Source: Anaerostipes sp. 992a (GTDB lineage Bacteria; Bacillota; Clostridia; Lachnospirales; Lachnospiraceae). From it: a DNA stretch of 64,000 nucleotides. The notes below the pieces were generated by a model. That model did no database searches and was not told the DNA's origin. It saw nothing but the letters and a program-made list of their open reading frames with translations. The stretch covers positions 62,001 to 126,000 of the forward strand of contig NZ_MJIG01000003.1 of the NCBI RefSeq assembly GCF_001940245.1, in the 5' to 3' direction. Shown piece by piece: positions 25,310 to 34,426 of the stretch (positions within the stretch are counted from its first letter, which is position 1; the number at the start of each line of letters is the position of its first letter). Both the position numbers and the translations under genes were made by a program.

Positions 25310-28300
25310 ATGGTAAAAAAGGCGTCAAAGAAGGCATATCATTTGGTGAAGGAAGTGCTTAAGAAGCAAAAGGAGAATGAGTCTGTTGCAACCCCTAAAA
25401 AGCAAATGTTTGGTGACTTTGAATATTGTCAGGTGAAAAGACGAATCAAATTGATTTCTTATCACGGAAAAGAAAAAGAACTGGCCGTTCCGGAAAGCAT
25501 CGATCATAAAAAGGTAACAATGATTGGAAAAGGTGCTTTTAAAGGAAATAAGTATTTGGAAAAAGTCATTCTTCCAGAAAGCATAAAAACGCTGGGAGCA
25601 GAAGCCTTTGCGGATTGTAAAGAGCTTCAGTATGTATATCTTCCAGTGGATTTGGAAGTAATCAATGCTCATTGCTTTTTGAATTGTACAAAATTAGAGG
25701 AAATCCAGATTCCATATGAAATCCGGAAAATCTGTCGGGGAGCATTTCAGAATTGCGAGAAGCTGTCCGTGATGAAAAGTTATGTAAAATCCGGCATCAG
25801 TTCGGTCAGAGAAGTCAGAAAAGATATCATAGACTATGAGCTTCCAATACAGTTGGAATTCATTGGAGAAGAAGCATTTTCAGGATGTAAAAGTCTAAAA
25901 GCAATTTCCATTCCCTACGCAGTGACTAGTATTGGAAAGCGTACATTTTATGAATGTCAGGCATTGGAGAATGTCACATTTCATAATCTGCTTACTAAAA
26001 TCGGGGAAGAAGCATTGGCGGGGTGCTGCTCCTTAAAGAAGGTTCGCATTTCTGAATCGGTTACATCAATCGGAACGGATGTATTTAAAGGAACGGATAT
26101 TCAGGTGATTGGAGAAGAAGGCTCCCCTATTTATCAATATGCAGTGGAGCAAGGAATAAAGGTTAAGGCATTACCGAAGAAGATGAAAGCATTGTCTTCT
26201 ATGATGCAGCCGACCAGAGATGGAGAGGAGTATCGGTGCTTTTATACAAAAGAAGAGTTGGAGTCCATTGAGGAGAAATGTGAATTAAGACCAGCAGTTT
26301 CCTATACGGTTCAAAGAAAGACAGGGAAAGAAGTAGTTTATGATTCCCGGTATACGTTGGAGCATGGAATTTATAAAAAGAAAAAGCAGAGACAAAAAGA
26401 TCATGCACTGATTTATATGACGGGAGATCTGATGTGTAAGCAAAAGCATCAAAATTACGCCAATCGGGATGGTGTGTATGATTTTCGTGATGCATTTCAA
26501 TATGTGAAGGAGATTCTAAAGGACGGAGATTTTGTGATTGGCAATATGGAATCTATGGTTTCTCCGTCCCTTCCATATACATGTGAGGAGATGTATATCA
26601 ATGGACGTCCGTATTTAAATGCACCGGAAGAATTCTTGCATGCGGTAAAGGAAGCCGGATTTGATGCAGTGGTCAATGCGCAGAATCATGTTTATGATGC
26701 CGGAACCAGAGGAATCCTTGAGACACTGGAGGTGTTGAACCGTAATCAGCTGATGCATACAGGTGCGTTTGCAGGAAAGGAAGATAAAAGATTTTTATCC
26801 GTAGACATCAATGGCATTCGCATTGCAGTGGTGGCATATTTTGATGGTGCCAGACAGCTTATGAAGAAAGCCAACTTTACAGAATACGGCAAAGACACCC
26901 TGGTAAACATATACGATAGAGAAAAGGTAAAGCAGGATATTCGTATGGCGAAAGAAGAAGGGGCAGAATTTATCATTGCTTATTGTCATTGGGGAAGAGA
27001 ATATACCAACGAGCTGACGAGAAGACAGATCAATTTTGCAAAAGAGGTGGCGGATGCAGGAGCTGATTATATTATGGGTGCACATTCTCACTGTCTGCAG
27101 CCATATCAGGTTATAGTTGCGGAGGATGGAAGACAGGTACCAACGCTGTATTCTGCAGGAAACTTCTTATCCGAAATTGCCATTAGTCCTCAGATTACAA
27201 GAGATACTCTGATAGCCTCTTTGGAATTGGAGCGTAACGATGAGGGAAAAGTGGTCATCAAAAAAGAGGGGTATTATCCATGTAGAATTTTAAGAGACGA
27301 GAAGGTAAGAGGAGAATTTGTCATTGTACCAACCAATATGGAATGGAAGGGAACAAAGAGAAATCAGGCTCTTGAAGAGGCGGAAAGACGCATTGATCAG
27401 GCTGTGGGTGTTCAGTATGCTAAGCTGGCAAAGCGAAAAGGAATAGAAAAAGAACAGTGGATAAGATCCGAAAAAGATCCATTTACCATAAAAGAACCGT
27501 TGTTGATCAGAGTAGAAGAAGAGAAAGAGCAGACAGGGACCAGATATGTATATAATGAAAAAAGTCGTTGTTACGAAGAAGAAAATGATCTGGAAACAAA
27601 GGAAGCGGTGTTGGTATGCGCTGGTCAGATTCCATACGATACGGGTCTTGGAAATCATGCCAGATTTGGAAGTGTTTATAACTTCCGTCCGTATTTTGAG
27701 TTGATGAAGAAGTGTTTTGAAAAAGCAGACTTTTCTATTGGAAATCTGACCACAATGATCTGTGAAGACTATCTGACCACAGACAAACTGGATAGTGAAT
27801 ATAGCCGCAATCCATATTATACCAATGGAAGAAAAGAGTATCTGGATGCGTTAAAATACGCAGGATTTGATTGTCTGGCCATGGCACATCCTAATAATCT
27901 GGATACCGGTGTCAATGGCTTGTATAAGACGATAAATAATATCGAAAAATCAGGAATGTTATCCGTAGGTATTGGAGAGCGAAAGAATAAAATCTTTCGT
28001 GTGAACGGTATTTTAGTCGGTGTACTGTCTTATACGCTGGACTGTTTTGGTTGGTACCGATATATTAGTGGAGAAGGAGCAGACTGCTTGCTCAATCTTT
28101 ATTCAGAGGAAAGAGCCAAGCGTGATATTGCGGAATTAAAGAATGAAGGAGCAGATTTTGTACTTGTATATGTAAATTGTGGCTCTGAAAAAGAAAAGAT
28201 TGCATTGAAGGGACGAAAAGAAGTAGCCATGGAGATTGCAGACAACGGTGCCGATTATATTATCTGTACCATTCCAAACAGAGTTTCTAAGTATTATCGT

Positions 28301-30040
28301 TATCAGACCAAAGATGGAAGAAGTGTTCCGATTGCCACATCTATTGGAACTCTGGTATCTGGAAAAGCCAGTGAGGAAGAGAATTTATCCGTACTTTTAA
28401 AAATTGTATTATATAAGAAACCAGATGGCAAGATTGATCTGCAGGATAAGTATATTCCAATAAAACAATTTGATATGCTGGAAGAATTGCCATTGCCTGC
28501 TGTTCCTGCCTTATCCTGTTATTATAAAAGATACGATGTGAAAAAGTTCCCAAGAGTAAAGAAGAGGCTGGGAGAAAGCCTGGGGAATCAGATTACGGTT
28601 TCTGATGAGCGTGTGGTGCGATTAAAGACAAAGAACCGCCCACAGCTGACCTATCAGGAGGTGTATGACCTTTTGGGAGCAGAACCATCGAGAAGTGATT
28701 GTGAACGTATCAAGCTGGAGAAAAAGGCGCCAATGATCGCAGCAAGAAGAGATGAGCTGACAGAAGGATGTGTAGCTATTCTGGTCAACCATTATGGCTA
28801 CAAAAAGGCAGAGTATCAGATTACCATGAAAGATGCCATAAAAGCGAAGGCAGCGTTGGTTATTTCTCAAAAGCCATGTAAGGAGATTCCGACCATTCTT
28901 GTTCCAAACTGTAAGACTGCATGTAAGAAATTATATCGGGCGATTAAGGCAAAATACAATCCAATTACGGTTACTGTGACAGGAACTGCGGGAAAGACGA
29001 CCACAAAGGAATTGATGAGCTGTGTCTTTGATACTCATTACAAAACTTTGCATGTGGAAGGAAATAACAATACCTTCTATACCGTAGGAACAACGGTACA
29101 GAAATTAAGAAAAGAAGATGAAGCCTATATTCAGGAAGCACATGGCGGCTCTAAATACTCCGCACGTAATATTTCTAATGTGATTCAGCCGGATATTGCG
29201 ATCATTACGAATATTGGCGAAGGCCATCTGATGGATATGGGAACTATAGAGAATGTTATCCAGGGGAAATTAGAGATTGTTTCTGGGTTGAAGGACACAG
29301 GTGTGCTGGTGGTCAATGACGATAATCAGTATTTAAAAGATCTGGAATTACCTGGAGTACGAATTCTTCGTTATAGTACCCACAATCAAAAATGTGATTA
29401 TTATGCTCAGAACATAGAAAGTGCAGGAGAGGATATAAAATTCCAGATTGTCTGCAAAGAAGGATGCTTTGATGCGGTTTTACACCTTCAGGGAACCCAT
29501 AATGTGGAGAATGCGCTTGGTGTATTTGCCTGTGCTATGGAAGCGGGAATTCCTCCGTATAAGATTATTGCGGGGCTGACACATTATATTCCAGAGGCGG
29601 ATAAGCAAAATCTTATGGAATATCAGGGATATCACATGTTAGTGGATACTTATAGTGCAACACCTCTGTCTGTTGAGGCGGCAGTAAAGACTCTGAGCAT
29701 GTTTCCAAGAGAAGACGGCAGTCGAAAGATTGCTGTTCTGGGAGATATTCCAGCACTGGGAGATGCATCAGAAGAGAAGCACAAGGAAGTTGGAAAACGA
29801 ATTGCCCAATATGACTTTGATCTGATGCTTTGTATCGGAAGCGAAGCCAAGTATTTTGCACTGGCTGCAATAAAAGAAGGAAAGAAGGCGTATTACTACG
29901 AAGAGGACAGGGAAGCGTTTAATCGGAAGCTGACAGAAAGTATTCGGCCAGGAGATCTTATCCTGTTTAAGAGTGGTACAAGAAGCCATCTGAAAGAAGA
30001 AACCATCTATCCATTATTTGGAATAATTGATAAAAAATAA
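25310..30040 (+). CDS. Giant fusion: leucine-rich repeats + CapA + degenerate CapA + MurF-like ligase
   Basis: A 1576-residue protein. Domain order: BspA-type leucine-rich repeats (about 35-285); CapA domain 1 (365-650) with intact motifs TGD (371-373), GNME, AQNHVYDAG, CHWG and GAHSH; CapA domain 2 (760-1015), in which these motifs are altered (D373 position is Q773, HWG is N956-C957-G958, GAHSH is replaced at 986-991); then a MurF-like ligase (about 1085-1576) with P-loop GTAGKTTTK at 1225-1233, central ITNIGEGHL and C-terminal TYSATPLSVEAA. Mur ligases join amino acids to carboxyl groups using ATP; CapB/PgsB of poly-glutamate capsules uses the same fold. No signal peptide or membrane helix is seen. 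Substrate unknown. Confidence 0.83.
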   Translation: MVKKASKKAYHLVKEVLKKQKENESVATPKKQMFGDFEYCQVKRRIKLISYHGKEKELAVPESIDHKKVTMIGKGAFKGNKYLEKVILPESIKTLGAEAFADCKELQYVYLPVDLEVINAHCFLNCTKLEEIQIPYEIRKICRGAFQNCEKLSVMKSYVKSGISSVREVRKDIIDYELPIQLEFIGEEAFSGCKSLKAISIPYAVTSIGKRTFYECQALENVTFHNLLTKIGEEALAGCCSLKKVRISESVTSIGTDVFKGTDIQVIGEEGSPIYQYAVEQGIKVKALPKKMKALSSMMQPTRDGEEYRCFYTKEELESIEEKCELRPAVSYTVQRKTGKEVVYDSRYTLEHGIYKKKKQRQKDHALIYMTGDLMCKQKHQNYANRDGVYDFRDAFQYVKEILKDGDFVIGNMESMVSPSLPYTCEEMYINGRPYLNAPEEFLHAVKEAGFDAVVNAQNHVYDAGTRGILETLEVLNRNQLMHTGAFAGKEDKRFLSVDINGIRIAVVAYFDGARQLMKKANFTEYGKDTLVNIYDREKVKQDIRMAKEEGAEFIIAYCHWGREYTNELTRRQINFAKEVADAGADYIMGAHSHCLQPYQVIVAEDGRQVPTLYSAGNFLSEIAISPQITRDTLIASLELERNDEGKVVIKKEGYYPCRILRDEKVRGEFVIVPTNMEWKGTKRNQALEEAERRIDQAVGVQYAKLAKRKGIEKEQWIRSEKDPFTIKEPLLIRVEEEKEQTGTRYVYNEKSRCYEEENDLETKEAVLVCAGQIPYDTGLGNHARFGSVYNFRPYFELMKKCFEKADFSIGNLTTMICEDYLTTDKLDSEYSRNPYYTNGRKEYLDALKYAGFDCLAMAHPNNLDTGVNGLYKTINNIEKSGMLSVGIGERKNKIFRVNGILVGVLSYTLDCFGWYRYISGEGADCLLNLYSEERAKRDIAELKNEGADFVLVYVNCGSEKEKIALKGRKEVAMEIADNGADYIICTIPNRVSKYYRYQTKDGRSVPIATSIGTLVSGKASEEENLSVLLKIVLYKKPDGKIDLQDKYIPIKQFDMLEELPLPAVPALSCYYKRYDVKKFPRVKKRLGESLGNQITVSDERVVRLKTKNRPQLTYQEVYDLLGAEPSRSDCERIKLEKKAPMIAARRDELTEGCVAILVNHYGYKKAEYQITMKDAIKAKAALVISQKPCKEIPTILVPNCKTACKKLYRAIKAKYNPITVTVTGTAGKTTTKELMSCVFDTHYKTLHVEGNNNTFYTVGTTVQKLRKEDEAYIQEAHGGSKYSARNISNVIQPDIAIITNIGEGHLMDMGTIENVIQGKLEIVSGLKDTGVLVVNDDNQYLKDLELPGVRILRYSTHNQKCDYYAQNIESAGEDIKFQIVCKEGCFDAVLHLQGTHNVENALGVFACAMEAGIPPYKIIAGLTHYIPEADKQNLMEYQGYHMLVDTYSATPLSVEAAVKTLSMFPREDGSRKIAVLGDIPALGDASEEKHKEVGKRIAQYDFDLMLCIGSEAKYFALAAIKEGKKAYYYEEDREAFNRKLTESIRPGDLILFKSGTRSHLKEETIYPLFGIIDKK

Positions 30041-30050
30041 GAAAGAAAAA

Positions 30051-30138
30051 GAAGGAGAAAATCTCTCCTTCTGCACTCAAGATATCAGAATGTAAGAACA
30101 GCCAAAGATGTATGGGTGTTCTTACATTCGGTTTGAGT
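30051..30138. terminator. Bidirectional terminator between convergent genes
   Basis: First hairpin GAAGGAGA/TCTCCTTC (30051-30071), then a perfect 13-base-pair stem, GAATGTAAGAACA (30088-30100) with TGTTCTTACATTC (30117-30129), and outer arms ACTCAA/TTGAGT (30075-30080, 30133-30138). It separates the giant fusion gene from the convergent esterase gene. Confidence 0.65.
30053..30115. repeat. Dispersed repeat, copy B
   Basis: Matches 760-822 at roughly 79% by eye over 63 ungapped bases. In this copy the sequence includes the first arm of the long hairpin, so the repeat may be a mobile terminator-like element. Confidence 0.6.
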
Positions 30139-30899
30139 TAATCTAAATCCTCTAAAAAGTATTCAAAAAATACAGGAACCTGTCTTTCCCAGCTGGCTTC
30201 GGTATGGGTACCATCTTCAATGATGCGGAACCATACGGGAATCTCTTTTTTCTTCAATTCGTATTCTACATCCAGAAGATGATATAATAGTGTCGGATTC
30301 TTTTTCAGTTCTTCACTTCCAATGTCCATATAGACGGAAGTCTCAGGAAGGACATTAGCATCTCGAATCATTTTCAATAATTTTCTCGTACCGAGCCAAA
30401 CGCTTGGAGAAAGGCATGCGGCTTTGGAGAAAATATCAGAATATTCCACGGCGGAAAATAATGACATCAAACCTCCCATGGAGCTGCCGGCGATAAAAGT
30501 ATGAAAGCGATCCGGCTTTGTTGGATAATGGGAATCAATGTATGGTTTTAATTCTGTTACCAGCCAATCCATATAGATGCCTCCGTTTCCCTTTAATTCT
30601 CCAAATTCAGAACGGGCACGATAAGGACTATATTCATCCAGACGTCCAGTTCCCTGATGATTGCATTCAACACCTACTACGATAACAGGAACCTGATGAT
30701 CTTCCAGATACTCTTTTAATCCCCATGATTTTCCATAGGTTGCGTGTTCATCAAAAAATAGATTGTGTCCGTCGAACATATAGACGACCGGATAGGTTCG
30801 TTCAGGATGTTCTTTGATTTCATCTGGAACACTGATGTACAGGTTTCGAGGGGTGCTTTTGGTTAATATATCAATAGTAATTTCTTCGACGATTATCAT
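30138..30899 (-). CDS. Esterase of the enterochelin esterase-like alpha/beta hydrolase family
   Basis: A 253-residue cytoplasmic hydrolase. The nucleophile elbow GSSMGGLMS is clear near residues 118-126, with VVYMFDGHN near 33-41 typical of the esterase D/feruloyl-esterase-like group, and a late EDGTHTEASWERQ segment carrying the expected catalytic histidine. It probably cleaves ester bonds of an acylated sugar or similar small substrate; the true substrate is unknown. It is convergent with the envelope cluster and may or may not belong to it. AAAGGAG precedes the ATG. Confidence 0.82.
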   Translation of the reverse strand: MIIVEEITIDILTKSTPRNLYISVPDEIKEHPERTYPVVYMFDGHNLFFDEHATYGKSWGLKEYLEDHQVPVIVVGVECNHQGTGRLDEYSPYRARSEFGELKGNGGIYMDWLVTELKPYIDSHYPTKPDRFHTFIAGSSMGGLMSLFSAVEYSDIFSKAACLSPSVWLGTRKLLKMIRDANVLPETSVYMDIGSEELKKNPTLLYHLLDVEYELKKKEIPVWFRIIEDGTHTEASWERQVPVFFEYFLEDLD

Positions 30900-30999
30900 A
30901 ATTAGTCGCTCCTTTCTGCCAGCATCGTCATGTTATCCACATTTTAAGTGGCAAAAAGGTCTTTGTCAAGTCTGAGCAGCGATAGGAAAGGGAAAAGTG

Positions 31000-31028
31000 T
31001 TGTGAAAACTTCTTTTTTGTGCTATTCT
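31000..31028 (+). promoter_or_regulatory. Promoter of the gntR-clpC operon
   Basis: TTGTGA (31000-31005) and TATTCT (31023-31028) with a 17-base spacer, 72 bases before the regulator start. No CtsR heptad repeat or CIRCE is visible here. Confidence 0.5.
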
Positions 31029-31100
31029 TTGTATAACAGGAGGAACAAAAAGCGGACTAAAATAGAAAGAAGAACATACTATAAGGAAGAGGGAAGCATC

Positions 31101-31487
31101 ATGATCATTGAAATAGATTTTAATAGCGATGAAGCAATCTATATCCAACTTCGGAATCAGATTGTGATGGGAATTGCAACAGAGCAGCTGCATGCGGGAG
31201 AATCCCTTCCATCCGTCAGACAGCTGGCCAATCATCTTGGCGTGAATATGCATACGGTCAATAAGGCCTATGGAATGCTGAAGCAGGAGGGATATTTGAC
31301 GCTTGACCGGAGAAAAGGCGCTGTGATCAGCGTTCAGACGAAGGAAAAGCATCAGGAGGTTGAAGCGATGAATATGGAACTGCGCATGACGATTGCCCAG
31401 GCCATTTGTAAGGATATATCCCGGGAGGAGATGTATCATATTATTAATCAGTTATATGATGAAATTATGCAGAATCAGGAGGAATAA
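31101..31487 (+). CDS. GntR-family regulator, YtrA type
   Basis: A 128-residue regulator. A winged helix at about 9-75 contains SLPSVRQLANHLGVNMHTVNKAYGMLKQEG-like GntR features (start of motif near residue 34), followed by a short C-terminal helical dimerisation region as in YtrA proteins. GAGGGA precedes the ATG at 31101; the earlier in-frame GTG at 30948 would add a non-conserved extension. YtrA genes usually precede ABC transporter genes, but here the gene is five bases before clpC, suggesting control of a protein-quality operon. Confidence 0.85.
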   Translation: MIIEIDFNSDEAIYIQLRNQIVMGIATEQLHAGESLPSVRQLANHLGVNMHTVNKAYGMLKQEGYLTLDRRKGAVISVQTKEKHQEVEAMNMELRMTIAQAICKDISREEMYHIINQLYDEIMQNQEE

Positions 31488-31492
31488 AAGGA

Positions 31493-33925
31493 ATGGGTTT
31501 ACCATTTACAGTGACAGCAGAGTGTGCCTTAGAGCATGCCAAGCTTGCGGTAGAAGAATTAGGACATGAATATGTAGGGACAGAACACCTTTTACTGGGA
31601 CTGATCTGGGCCAGAGAAGGAGTGGCGGCGAATGTACTTCTTCGTCATGGCGTTACCGAGGAAAAGGTGATTACATTGCTCCACAGAGAGGATATGTTTG
31701 CTGGGGAAAACGCAAAGCCAGGGACAGAATTTACGCCAAGAATGGTATATATTTTGGAACAGAGCGAGCAGCTTGCCAAGCAATATGGATTTCAGGTAAT
31801 CGGTACCGAACATATCCTGTGCAGCTTGATAAAGGATGTTGAATGTATGGCAGCACAGATCTTAAAGGAACTGGATGCGGATTCCAATAAAATCTTTTTA
31901 GATTGTCTTTTGGCAGCCGGATTGGATATGAATGCGGCCAAGGCAGAGCTGCAGGGGAAAAATCAGGGAAACAGGCAGCAGACATCCATTTTGGCTCAGT
32001 ATAGTACGGATCTGACTTTGATGGCAGAGGAAGGAAAGTTAGATCCGGTAATTGGAAGAAAAAAGGAGATGGAGCGCCTCATCCAGATTTTAAGTCGGAG
32101 AACAAAGAATAATCCATGCTTTACCGGGGATCCAGGAGTAGGGAAAACAGCAGTGGTGGAAGGATTTGCCCAGCTTCTTGCAGATCAGAGTGTTCCGGAG
32201 CATTTGAAAGGAAAGCGTCTGGTCAGTTTGGATCTGTCAGGTGTGGTAGCAGGATCCAAATATCGTGGAGAGTTTGAGGAACGTATCAAACGCATCATTC
32301 AGGAGGTTAAAATGTCCGGTGATGTGATTTTATTCATTGATGAAATTCATACCATAATCGGAGCAGGAGGGGCAGAAGGTGCCATTGATGCATCGAATAT
32401 TCTAAAGCCATCTCTGGCAAGAGGAGAGATCCAGCTGATTGGAGCTACGACAAGAGCGGAGTATACCAAATACATTGAAAAAGATGCTGCACTGGAGAGA
32501 AGATTCCAGCCGATTGAGGTAGCAGAACCGACGACAGAGGAGAGCATTGAGATTCTAAATGGACTAAAGGGACGCTTTGAGCAGCATCACCATGTGGTTA
32601 TTCCGGAGAAAACGGTAGAGGCAGCAGTCAAGCTTTCCAAACGGTATGTTCATGATCGTTGTCTCCCGGATAAGGCCATTGATCTGATTGACGAAGCCGG
32701 ATCCAGAAAGACGATGGATCTGCACAAGAAGCCGGAGAAGCTGCTTGCCATGGAAGAACAGCTCCAGAAGATGGCAAGGGAATTTGAGCAGAATCTGATG
32801 GATGGAAAAATTGCAGAAGCAGGTCAAAAGAAGCAGGAATTTGAACAGCTTCGTGAGGGCTATCATAAAAAGCTGGAACAATGGGAGAAAAGGGGAGCAA
32901 ACATCCAAAAGACGGTAACGGAAGATGATATTGCAGAAGTTGTAACTATGTGGACCAATATCCCAGTACAGCAGCTAAAATCCAGTGAGATGAAGCGGTT
33001 GCGTGATATGGAGAGATTACTGCATAGGAGGGTCGTTGGACAGGATGAGGCGGTAGAAGCCGTGGCAAAGGCAGTGAAACGAAATCGGATCGGGTTAAAG
33101 GCACCAAATCGTCCAATTGGTTCTTTCTTATTCCTGGGGCCTACCGGGGTAGGAAAAACAGAGTTATCCAAGGCTCTCGCAGAGGCCGTATTTGGCAGTG
33201 AAGAAGAAATCATCCGGGTAGATATGTCAGAATATATGGAAAAGCACAGTGTATCCAAATTGATCGGCTCTCCTCCAGGATATGTAGGATTTGAGGAAGG
33301 CGGACAATTAAGTGAAAAGGTGCGTCGAAAACCATATGCGGTCATTTTATTTGATGAGATTGAAAAAGCTCATCCAGATGTATTTAATATCCTGCTTCAG
33401 GTATTGGATGATGGACATATTACCGATTCTCAGGGAAGAAAGGTTGATTTTAAAAATACCATCATTATTATGACTTCCAATGCAGGAGCTAATCGTATTG
33501 TTGCGCCAAAATTACTTGGATTTGGAAGTGCCAGTGATGCGGATAAGAATCATCAGCAGATGAAGACCGCCGTGATGCAGGAAGTGCGTCAGATGTTCAA
33601 GCCGGAATTTTTAAACCGAATTGATGAGATTATCGTATTCCGCTCTCTGAACAAAAAAGAAGTGCGGGAGATCGCACGGCTGATGATGCAGGAATTTGTC
33701 GATCGTGCCAAGAAGAATCTGGAATTAGAAGTAAAAGTCTCCAGATATGTCTATGACTATCTTGTGGAGAAAGGATTTGATGAAAAATATGGCGCGAGAC
33801 CGATTAGAAGGGTGATTCAGACGGATATTGAAGATGTACTTGCGGATGAAATTTTAAATGGAACGATCCAAAGAGGCAGTACGATCACTCTGCGTAAGAA
33901 AGACAAGAAACTTATTTTTTCCTAA
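31493..33925 (+). CDS. clpC: ATP-dependent Clp protease ATPase subunit ClpC
   Basis: An 810-residue HSP100 unfoldase that feeds substrates to ClpP. Two N-terminal Clp repeats (about 5-140) are followed by AAA domain 1 with Walker [14 protein letters not shown] (near 215) and Walker [10 protein letters not shown], a middle coiled coil (about 415-480) and AAA domain 2 with [13 protein letters not shown] (near 550) and [11 protein letters not shown]. Length is normal for ClpC. CtsR, McsA and McsB genes, which accompany clpC in Bacillus, are absent; a GntR regulator takes their place. Confidence 0.93.
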   Translation: MGLPFTVTAECALEHAKLAVEELGHEYVGTEHLLLGLIWAREGVAANVLLRHGVTEEKVITLLHREDMFAGENAKPGTEFTPRMVYILEQSEQLAKQYGFQVIGTEHILCSLIKDVECMAAQILKELDADSNKIFLDCLLAAGLDMNAAKAELQGKNQGNRQQTSILAQYSTDLTLMAEEGKLDPVIGRKKEMERLIQILSRRTKNNPCFTGDPGVGKTAVVEGFAQLLADQSVPEHLKGKRLVSLDLSGVVAGSKYRGEFEERIKRIIQEVKMSGDVILFIDEIHTIIGAGGAEGAIDASNILKPSLARGEIQLIGATTRAEYTKYIEKDAALERRFQPIEVAEPTTEESIEILNGLKGRFEQHHHVVIPEKTVEAAVKLSKRYVHDRCLPDKAIDLIDEAGSRKTMDLHKKPEKLLAMEEQLQKMAREFEQNLMDGKIAEAGQKKQEFEQLREGYHKKLEQWEKRGANIQKTVTEDDIAEVVTMWTNIPVQQLKSSEMKRLRDMERLLHRRVVGQDEAVEAVAKAVKRNRIGLKAPNRPIGSFLFLGPTGVGKTELSKALAEAVFGSEEEIIRVDMSEYMEKHSVSKLIGSPPGYVGFEEGGQLSEKVRRKPYAVILFDEIEKAHPDVFNILLQVLDDGHITDSQGRKVDFKNTIIIMTSNAGANRIVAPKLLGFGSASDADKNHQQMKTAVMQEVRQMFKPEFLNRIDEIIVFRSLNKKEVREIARLMMQEFVDRAKKNLELEVKVSRYVYDYLVEKGFDEKYGARPIRRVIQTDIEDVLADEILNGTIQRGSTITLRKKDKKLIFS

Positions 33926-34003
33926 AAGCCACTCTAGCCTTAGAAGAAAAAATAAGTTATAATACTCATAACATACATGCTTGATAATTAGGAGGAGAAA
34001 GAC

Positions 34004-34417
34004 ATGGCAGTAGTAAAAGATTTAATTACCGTTGAGAATGACAGCACATTAAGTTTTGGAGATTATTCTTTAACTGCAAAGACAAAAAAAGATAATTTTC
34101 AGTTTGAAGGAGATTTATATAAAATAAAAACTTATAAGACGATTACAAAATTAGAAAAGAATGGCATGATGATCTATGAATCTGTGCCAGGAACAACGGT
34201 ACATAATTTTTCTGTGACCGATGCCGTGATGTCATTTTCAGTCGAGGGACCAGAAGATGCTCAGATTACATTAGAATTAGAACCTGAGATGGAATATAAA
34301 GTATTTGTGGATGATACCAATGTGGGAAGAATGAAGACCAATCTTGGTGGAAAGTTAAATATCAGCATTGAGATGAATCTAAATCAGGTGGTCAATGTAA
34401 AAGTAGTAAAATTATAG
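34004..34417 (+). CDS. Conserved small beta-rich protein of unknown function
   Basis: A 137-residue soluble protein with no signal peptide. Its sequence alternates polar and hydrophobic residues, suggesting mostly beta strands. It ends 10 bases before radA and has an AGGAGGAG site, so it is probably co-transcribed with it. Proteins of this kind are sometimes labelled endosialidase in Clostridia, but no catalytic motif supports this, so no function is assigned. Confidence 0.7.
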   Translation: MAVVKDLITVENDSTLSFGDYSLTAKTKKDNFQFEGDLYKIKTYKTITKLEKNGMMIYESVPGTTVHNFSVTDAVMSFSVEGPEDAQITLELEPEMEYKVFVDDTNVGRMKTNLGGKLNISIEMNLNQVVNVKVVKL

Positions 34418-34426
34418 GAGGGTCTT

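Noticed and set aside
25310-30040. Secreted BspA-type surface protein
   Set aside because: There is no signal peptide, and the ATP-dependent Mur-ligase part requires a cytoplasmic location.
30088-30129. End of an insertion sequence
   Set aside because: The 13-base-pair dyad lies between convergent genes, has no partner end or transposase nearby, and is best explained as a terminator, although part of it is repeated at 760-822.
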